Assembly: GCF_030272615.1 (NCBI RefSeq)
Contig: NC_081411.1
Location: 185,364,449 to 185,428,448, forward strand
Length of the DNA: 64,000 nucleotides
Direction: 5' to 3'
Source of the DNA: Cryptomeria japonica
Lineage: Eukaryota; Streptophyta; Pinopsida; Cupressales; Cupressaceae
Each line of letters opens with the position of its first letter. Positions within the stretch are counted from its first letter, which is position 1. The notes under the pieces were generated by a model. That model was not told the DNA's origin. It ran no database searches and saw only the letters and a list, made by a program, of their open reading frames with translations. Below are positions 56,789 through 64,000 of the stretch, one piece after another. The translations under genes were made by a program, and so were the position numbers.

Positions 56789-58980
56789 ATGGATGTCTTT
56801 GACATAGATGAACTATTAGGTGAAAATCCCCCACCACAACCACCTCCTCCTCCTCCTCCACCTCCACCAACAGCACCACCTCCACCTCCACCCCCTAGAT
56901 TGGATGAAATTCGTTTAAGAGAACGAATTAATGAAAACCTACAAGTGATTGAACAAAACATTGCTGCTATCCAAAATGAGCCAATCACGCCACCCCATCT
57001 TGTAGAGTTTGCAAAATCAATGCAAATTATTGTCGAGTCGGTTAGATCTATTGATTCTCAATTAGATCAAATTCATAGACAACGACAAGAGTTGCGTGAT
57101 TTTTATGCCGATGGTTTAACTTATAGGCAAATCACTGATTTAAAAATAACCAAAGCTCATTTATGTCCATATTTTACTAACCCAAAAACAAGATAACCAA
57201 TGCAACATAACCAGAAAAGAATTTCAATTAGGTGGTGTGTGCATCCAGAAATGGCTAGATACTTTTGGGATAGATGGTGGATGGTTTTTGATTATCCACC
57301 ACATCGTAATTATGAGGTCCCTTTTTATTTTTTGAATAAATTATACTGTGAGTTTGTAATGAACCAAAAACCAAATTATTTTGACATTAATTCATTCCAG
57401 GTTGTTGGTCATGGAATGCCACAGCATAGATTAGGGGCACGGAGTAATAATCCCCTGCCGAATCCACCCATAGTTCCACTTGTTGCTCCATCGATTCCTA
57501 CAGATGTCCAAAATACATCATTCATTTCGACATTAGATGCTTTGACTTCCCTCACAGGTAACCTGAGTGAGCAAGCTGCTCACATGGCATCTGCTCCTCA
57601 ATGGATGCCACATATGTGTTCGAGTTGTCATGAGACGTGTGTAGGTCCTACTACTGCTGCAGGATCTACTTCAGTTCTAGCTGAGCATGATGCAGTAGAT
57701 GATAGTATGATGACATCTTAGATGGATTTTCTTTGCTCGGATGTTCATCTTGACCAGGTATAGATATATATACATGTACATGCCAATCTTTTAATACTTC
57801 ATTAAATATAGGTATAAACTAAGTGCATCTCTTTTTTTTATACAATCTAATACTTCATTAAATAAATTTTGTTTATGTAGATAAGGACTACACCTAATAT
57901 TAGAGTCAATATTGCATCTACTGGAACACAACTCAACACACCTTATGGGGTATAGTATAAATTTCTATCTAGACATTGTACTATCTTTTTAAGTTAATAT
58001 GTTATCATCGTATACTATATAAATTTTCATGTTGATACATTGAATGCTTCTTTCTCCAGGATTCAGGTCATGAGGGACCCTCTACATCACATCGAGAAGA
58101 GGGTCTGACTACTATGACACCATCTATGGTATGTATCTTATAATTCTTAAATTAAATATGAACTCTTACAATATTGTAACTTAACTTGAAATTATTTAGT
58201 ACACATATATATGTTCACTAAATATGATTTCATTAAATGCATGTATGCAGGTGGACACCACCATTAGGATAGGTTATCCTCATAATTTTGATCAGAGCCA
58301 ATTTGAATGCACATCGACATCCTTTGAGGTATTAATATGTAATACTTAATTTGATCTTATTTTGACTCTTAATTTAAGATTTAATTGGACACTTTGAATT
58401 TGACCTTGTACAGGAGTTAGCTAGCACTACATTTGGTGTTGATACTGCACAAGATACTGCTAGAGGATTTGATGAGCATATGGTAAGTTTGTAACTTAAT
58501 TTATGAATTCTACTATATTTGATAAATGATTCTTTTAATAGCTAATTTCAATTAATATTTTAATATTATTTTTTTATTATACAACATGAGACGGGTGGAT
58601 CTGGACCACGTCTCGAGGACAAGAGAGATACTGCTAGAGGATCTGATGAGCATATGGTAAGTTTGTAAGTTAATTTATGAATTCTACTATATTTGATAAA
58701 TGATTCTTTTAATAGTTAATTTCAAGTAATATTTTAATATTATTTTTTTATTGTACACCATGAGATGGGTGGATCTAGACCACGTCCCGGGGACAAGAGA
58801 GATACTGATAGAGGATCTAATGAGCATATGGTAAGTTTGTAACTTAATTTATGAATTCTACTATATTTGATAAATGATTCTTTTAATAGTTAATTTCAAG
58901 TAATATTTTAATATTATTTTTTTCTTGTACAACATGAGACAAGTGGATCTGGACCACATCCCGGGGAGAAGAGACCATAA
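56789..58980 (+). pseudogene. Polyproline protein gene with duplicated exons, unknown function
   Basis: Eight exons, all phase 0 with lengths divisible by three: 56789-57757, 57881-57949, 58060-58128, 58251-58328, 58414-58482, 58591-58656, 58765-58830, 58939-58980. They encode about 475 residues. The order is an acidic start (MDVFDIDELLGENPP), a polyproline block of 10 Pro, TA, 7 Pro (about residues 12-37), a helical region (RINENLQVIEQNIAAIQNE), then after TAA 57194-57196 an aromatic domain (WCVHPEMARYFWDRWWMVFD, YEVPFYFLNKLYCEFVMN), and a Ser/Thr-rich part with a CSSCHETC motif. A second in-frame stop, TAG, is at 57719-57721. The tail exons read TGGSGPRLEDKRDTARGSDE and alike. I do not recognise the family. 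Two stops suggest decay, but the exon structure is remarkably intact. It converges on the transposase-like gene and could be a second protein of the same element. Confidence 0.6.
58414..58980 (+). repeat. Tandem exon-plus-intron duplication, 174-base period
   Basis: Exon starts at 58414, 58591, 58765 and 58939 are spaced 177, 174 and 174 bases. Exon and intron text is repeated almost word for word (GATACTGCTAGAGGATCTGA; TGAATTCTACTATATTTGAT). Splice sites GTAAGTTTGTAA and CATGAG are kept in each copy and frame is preserved. The first unit lacks the TGGSGP half. Confidence 0.9.
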
Positions 58981-59009
58981 GATGTTATTGATGATAGCAC
59001 TTAGATTTT

Positions 59010-59560
59010 ACTATTTATTTGGCTTTGATATGTACTTTTTTATGGACTTTACACATTTGTTTACATGTGCACATACTTTATATATATGGATAGTTGCATA
59101 ATAGGATTAGATCATATATATTTTGTGCATACTTTATATATTTTGTGCACATTAGATATTATGTGGAGTGAACATCATGTTACCATCTAGATATACATAT
59201 GGATTAGATATTATATGGATTATGTGGACTTGAAATTTTACTGTTTATTTGGCTCTGATATGTACTATTTTATGGGCTTTACATATTTGTTTACACGTGC
59301 ACACATACTTTATATATATGGATAGTTGCATAATACGATTAGATCATATATATTATGTGCATACTTTATGTGTATTGTGCCCATTAGATATTATGTGGAC
59401 TTGAAATTATGTGCACATTAGATCATATATATTGACTTGAAATTATGTGGACTTGAAATTTTGTGCATACTTTATATATTATGTGGACTTGAAATCTTAT
59501 TTATGGAAGTTGTGCTTAAACAACTTTATAGGGATTATGTGGACTTGTAATTTTATTTTT
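59010..59560. repeat. Tandem 3' flank repeat
   Basis: About 59001-59160 is repeated at about 59221-59390 (GGCTTTGATATGTACT/GGCTCTGATATGTACT, GGATAGTTGCATAATA, AGATCATATATATT). Shorter TTATGTGGACTTGAAATT units follow at 59390-59560. Confidence 0.8.
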
Positions 59561-60242
59561 GGAATTTCATTTAAATAGTTCTTGTGATTAGATAAACTTA
59601 AGGTACATACATCATGAACTAAGTATTGAAACATATCTTATAATTATAACATATTCTAAATTAAAAAGTATCAAAACAAATATAATGAATAGAACTTGAT
59701 TAAAACATAATTATCTCATTCATAAATTTGACCAATAGTCTCTCATTTATGTATATTGTACACAAAATGTAATCAAGAAGACATGTCTAAAATAAAATAA
59801 ACAGTCTATTTAAATTATAATAATAAGTATTTATATCTCTCAAAATACAACATAAAGTATGCACAAACAATAGTAGTCATTGAGACCAAGTCTACTCTGA
59901 GAGGCCTGGAAAAAATAAATACATATGATTAATTTTTATAATCAGGATGCATTGAATTTAAAATACAAAGGGATTTGCCTTAAGGGTACAAAAATTTAAC
60001 TTACTTGTAATTATTCAAAATGAAACATAAAGTATGCACAAATAACTTTGTTTTCATTGATGCCTTCTACTTGTGGTAGACCTGGAACAAAATTTTACTA
60101 GATTAGATTTTATAATTATGATGCATGATATAAAATGCTATATATAATATGCATCATGACTTTTAAAAGGGAGGTGGATTAAGGGTTTAAATTATAACTT
60201 ACTTGATATTCATTCCGTTATACCATCTGCATCCTCTCTCTT
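59561..60242. other. Space between convergent genes
   Basis: AT-rich, closed frames. A short duplication ACAT-AAAGTATGCACAAA occurs at 59850 and 60024. Confidence 0.5.
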
Positions 60243-63233
60243 TTACAAAGCATCTATAATGGTCTCATGCTCTTCCATAGAGAGAGTACATAATTGTTTA
60301 TTAGCAGGCCTCCCACGATATCTATCCAATTTTATATTAGTTGCCACTACCAAATGCGAGTAATGTATAATCTTATTCTCTAATTCATAATCTTCAAATG
60401 TGGGCAATCCATTCTTTCTTGTTAGATATTTGCGTAGCCAAGTGCCAACAACAACCACAGATCTTGTTGGATAGTCATAACCATCATCATCTACTCGAGG
60501 AGTGGTTAGCTTATGTTTTGGCTCTACACATCGAGCCAACCAATACTTTGTCCCCTCTTCATTGTCCTCTGGTGCAACAACAACATAGACATGTCCTGTG
60601 CACAAAACAATTTTATTTTAATATTTAATGAGAAATAAAAAGAAAAATATACACTATAAGATTTCATAAATATGTAGTATTTAATAAATCAAAACAAATT
60701 TCAAAAATAATTTTACCTTGTTGTATAAGATCTGAAATGCGATCATAGTCATTTGATGCAAACATTTGATCCATATCTTCATCAGTTCTTTCATGCGGAT
60801 CATTTGCATCTATGGGTGTCAGTGATCTTTGTTGCCATTCTTCAACCCACTCTTTATTCTCACAAAATTCCCAATCTCCGGAAACACAAAACTGACAAAA
60901 GCAAGCAAGTTGCCTTGTGAATATAGTCCATGTGTTTGAATTAGAACTCTTAAACGAATGCCATTTAGCTAATCCAATGATGGTATTACAATCATGCTGA
61001 ATAGGAATACTATCTTCCTCTATCAACCAGAAGAAACGTCGAATGCAGAGTTTTCAGTTGATCCTTTTGACAACTTTGAATTGCACCAATCTACAACTGC
61101 ACAAGCATCTCTGAATTTCACTACATCCTCAAATTTCAATTTTTCTCTAGCAAGAGCTATTTTTATATAGGCACCGGCTCCATCGTGTTCCCCCTTACCA
61201 TGTCCCGCTTCAAAAAAACTCCATAAATGTTGGACATTGGTTATCTTGTGAACTTTTCATAGCCAATAAAACATTCTTGCAATTTTTAATTGTCTAGTGC
61301 AGTTATCTAACCATATCATATGTTGTTTCATGTCAATTTCTCTTTCCTTAAGATTATCATAAAATACCTCGAAGCAATGTTGAACAAACTCTGAAGAGTG
61401 TAATCGATTATCACTAACATAGAAATGATACTCCCTCAAAAAATTTATGTTATCTTCTATACTGTCATGGTCATGTCTATATATAATGTGCACAAATATG
61501 GCCACTTGCACTGAGTTGTAGTATTGTGATTGAGTTTCCTCTTGTGGTTTTAGAGTATAATTTTCTGCAAAATCCACAACTGATACTATTGTTCCAACTG
61601 GAAATGTGTTCTTGCATATGCAAAACTATCCATCAAGCCATCGGACATGTTGGGAATGTTTCACATATTTTGGAACAATATGAGTTTTAAACTCACTAAT
61701 AAATGCATTCACACTATTCTATTCTGTAATCAATTCTAAATGTTTCCCCATCTTTCCATCCTTTAGAGGGTATTCTATATTTTTAAATCTCCAAACATCA
61801 ACCATTTTTTGTCCAAACTCAGATGAAACATGTTCATGCAAACATTCACCTATCGAAGAATAGTTCCCACATAAATTGCAAAGGCCATAAATGCATGAAT
61901 TGGAAAGAAATACTTGTTCATTAGGTGGTTTACAAAATAAACTTCCAATAAAATCTTTTATAGTTTTAGGTGGAACATAAACACCACAATCCTGCACAAG
62001 ATCATTACCATGCAACATACAACGTATATATCGAAAAACATCATAATAGTAATGAAACTGAACATGAGTTTTACAACAACAAGATATTCTCTGTTTATTG
62101 ATTTTAACATACCAAGGATTGTATTTTTCAAATGATCTTTGACTAATTCGTAAATTCAATAACATAGATTCATCACTAAATTTTTTAAAGAATTCAGTTT
62201 GAGTCATGTCAAGAAGATGTTTTGGATGAGGATCACGAATTTTTGATCCCACCTGTAACTTTAAAACATCTCTAGCATTTGATGAAACTCTAGTGTTATC
62301 ATGCCAAAATTTTGCAATTAATTGTTTAGTTTCATCATTTAATTTCATGTCCGACCTTTGAAGTCTACCACTAAAACTCCAACAACGGTTTAGTGGATCA
62401 ATTTCAATTGTGTCTCTTCTTTTGGCCGCTCTTGACAAGGTTCTATGATGTAAGTTCAAATAGCCACTTATATCACTTAACATTCTTTTACTGACAGTCA
62501 TTTTGTCAACTATAGTAGTCATTATAACTCTATGTGCTGCATTCTTATCTTTAGATCGACTTGTTTTTCCTATAGAATCAATGGCACTGGAAACAATAGA
62601 TACAACTTGCTTATATGATTCATCTTTTCTTTTTGGTTTTGCATAAATACCTATTTTTTTCATGACTTTACGCATTTTTAACATTTTTATTAATTATAGC
62701 ATTAATTGACATTGGGATCCTAACTTTTTATTATAGAAAAATTGTTTATATAATCTGTTCACATGTGTTCTGATTTGTGTCCAAGAAACTAACCCATTAA
62801 GATTATCTAGCACATTGCTATCAATAGTAAACAAATTACATTCATTTTCTTTCAGAGAGGGTGGTGTAATATTTTCAATTTTTATTTCTTTTCATATTGA
62901 TGTATGAAATTTATATCCAGCTTCATTTAAATCAGCAATTTGATTGGCATCATAGCCATCGGGATTTAAAAACATACCAGGATTCGCATCCACATGAACA
63001 TTTGCATCAAAAGTCATACCCATTTGTGGTTCTACATTTCTTGCATCCATCATGATGTCTTCAATGGTCTCATCTACAATGGGCACTGAACTAGATGCTT
63101 CAGAAGTGTTATTCAATTCTCGTTGTTGTGATCTTCGATCTCTTTGGCGTTTTGCCTCCTTCTCTCTTTGTGCTTGAATTTCATCCACTATCATTGTCCT
63201 CTTTTTTTTCTTTTGATGTTGCTTAGAACCCAT
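60243..63233 (-). pseudogene. Transposase-like gene with DFAENY and HGKG-DG motifs
   Basis: Starts ATG 63233 with a basic N-terminus (KKKKR, then KRQRDRRSQQRE). One frame runs from 63233 to about 61035, with in-frame stops near 62892, 62691, 61719, 61625 and 61257, then a frameshift. Order: helical region (KMTVSKRMLSDISGYLNLHH), RSxxK.., a Cys/His-rich zone (CCCKTH, CIYGLCNLCGNYSSIGECLH), VVDFAENYTLKPQEE (about residue 553), HMIWLDNCTRQLK (about 643), EAGHGKGEHDGAGAYIK (about 681). The three conserved Asp or Glu blocks fit a DDE/D nuclease layout and recall an animal-genome protein family with DFAENY and HGKGxxDGxG. An intron (60716-60596, GT..AG) leads to a last exon reading YWLARCVEPKHKL then TWLRKYLTRKNGLPTFEDYE. 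Family assignment is from memory. Role in transposition is inference. Confidence 0.6.
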
Positions 63234-63404
63234 TTTAACAAACTCATCTTCAAAAAATAATATCTTTTTACTGAGTTCTTCAAAAAATCATGTAAAAAAT
63301 ATTAAAAAGTACTGCCAAATGATGTAAAAAATCTTTGTCAGTACGGATTTCAATGATAGTGTGGTAAATCGATGCAATCTATCTTGTTTTTTATAGTAAC
63401 GGTT

Positions 63405-63505
63405 ATTTAAAATGGGGGCCTGTTATTTAAAACGGGGGCCCGTTATTAAATCCAACAGGTAAAAAATGGAACGGGCCCCCGTTTATAAAATGGGGACCTG
63501 TTATG
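63405..63505. repeat. Right array of GGGCCC palindromic motifs
   Basis: Four copies (AATGGGGGCCTGTTATTT, AACGGGGGCCCGTTATT, GAACGGGCCCCCGTTTAT, AATGGGGACCTGTTATG) spaced about 20-38 bases. They lie about 170 bases upstream of the start of the minus-strand gene. Confidence 0.85.
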
Positions 63506-64000
63506 TAAAATTTGAATCCACAACTCACCACTTGCCTCGGGATTAGGCCCAGGATAGGCCTGGGATGGCCACACCTGAGACATGAACCTGCAAATTCAAA
63601 GCTCCATGAATGAAAGCACAAATATGAACTTCTAAAATAGTTTACATGCCTCTAATCAAAGCATTTTTATACGAAATTAAAACCCATTTCAGATTATACT
63701 GTCTAGATTCTAAATATGTAAATTAATTTAAAAATTGATTATTTTAACTATTTTTCATTTAATTTATACTAAATCAGGTCCATAAATTTAAAATATTAAC
63801 TAATTTTCTTAATTTAATAACTTTTTTATTTTAATGAATTTTGAAAAAAAAATTATATGTCATCAATCTACACAAAATTCTTTTCTATTTAAAAAAATAA
63901 ATTCAAAAAATGCTAAGTTTACGTCAAATTATGTGGGTCGTACACGTCAAATTTTTAAAAAGATAATTACGGCAATTAAAAAATTAATTAAAAAAAAAAT
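63506..64000. other. Window end, nothing certain
   Basis: 63528-63575 has a small imperfect palindrome (GCCCAGGATAGGCCTGGGATGG), followed by strongly AT-rich DNA. It may contain the true right end of the element or run into it beyond the window. Confidence 0.4.

Larger units (their letters stand above)
54098..63530. mobile_element. Candidate two-gene DNA transposon bounded by GGGCCC arrays
   Basis: About 9.4 kb holding two convergent genes (56789-58980 plus, 63233-60243 minus). Arrays of a GGGGGCCCGTT palindromic motif lie at both ends (54160-54460 and 63405-63505). I saw this motif nowhere else in the window. A second palindrome field lies at 54930-55350. The minus-strand product resembles a transposase. 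Subterminal arrays of short palindromes are typical transposase-binding regions in class II elements. The left limit is set by the break in the dispersed repeat. The right limit, terminal inverted repeats and target duplication were not identified, and the element may run past the window end. Confidence 0.45.

Noticed and set aside
56725-56988. A minus-strand glycine-rich frame (poly-Gly).
   Set aside because: It is the antisense of the polyproline codons of the plus-strand gene, which has a start codon and a consistent splice structure.

Overview
The window looks like nuclear DNA of a large, transposon-rich seed-plant genome. A gymnosperm, and probably a conifer, is my best guess. The evidence is the plant gene families present (ankyrin-PGG membrane proteins, TIR-type leucine-rich repeats, an NPF transporter, a PPR protein), Ty1/copia elements primed by initiator-Met tRNA, AT-rich intergenic DNA, very low gene density, and nested insertions of different ages. 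The species cannot be fixed from sequence alone. Nearly every coding region is broken, so this is mostly a fossil landscape.

Layout. 1-0.8 kb: 3' end of an unidentified multi-exon gene. 3-4.9 kb: decayed NPF (NRT1/PTR) transporter holding a LINE RNase H remnant. 6.5-8.7 kb: 3' part of a TIR-NBS-LRR-type resistance pseudogene, cut off near a copia LTR. 8.8-12.9 kb: copia fragments. 12.9-42.1 kb: an ankyrin-repeat/PGG (ACD6/ITN1-like) pseudogene, ANK1, and its 3' flank, inflated by nested insertions. These are a solo-LTR-like element at 13.2-21.0 kb with a non-autonomous LTR element (here LARD-1) inside it, an insertion of about 2.9 kb at 21.3-24.2 kb with a PPR remnant, Copia-A (25.1-32.9 kb) in the last exon, and Copia-B (35.5-40.9 kb) at the intron 1 acceptor. 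42.5-46 kb: LINE and copia remnants. 47.3-50.3 kb: ANK2, a tandem paralogue of ANK1 with one visible lesion. 49.6-51.8 kb: a palindrome of about 2.2 kb placing a truncated third copy, ANK3, head-to-head with ANK2.

54.1-63.5 kb is the most unusual part. Two convergent, formerly multi-exon genes lie between arrays of a GGGCCC-centred palindromic motif, with a second dense palindrome field around 55 kb. The minus-strand gene carries DFAENY, WLDNC and HGKGEHDGAG motifs. From memory these resemble a transposase-like protein family common in animal genomes. The plus-strand gene is a polyproline protein with tandemly duplicated exons. I propose a two-gene DNA transposon of uncertain superfamily.

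How the parts relate. ANK1 and ANK2 are same-strand duplicates, and aligning them by eye exposes each insertion boundary and target-site duplication. LARD-1 and Copia-A share LTR ends, primer site and polypurine tract, so a Copia-A-like element probably mobilised LARD-1. Many nonsense codons across unrelated elements look like CAG-to-TAG changes, as expected from decay of CHG-methylated cytosines. All homology statements come from reading the sequence and from remembered family motifs; no search was run.
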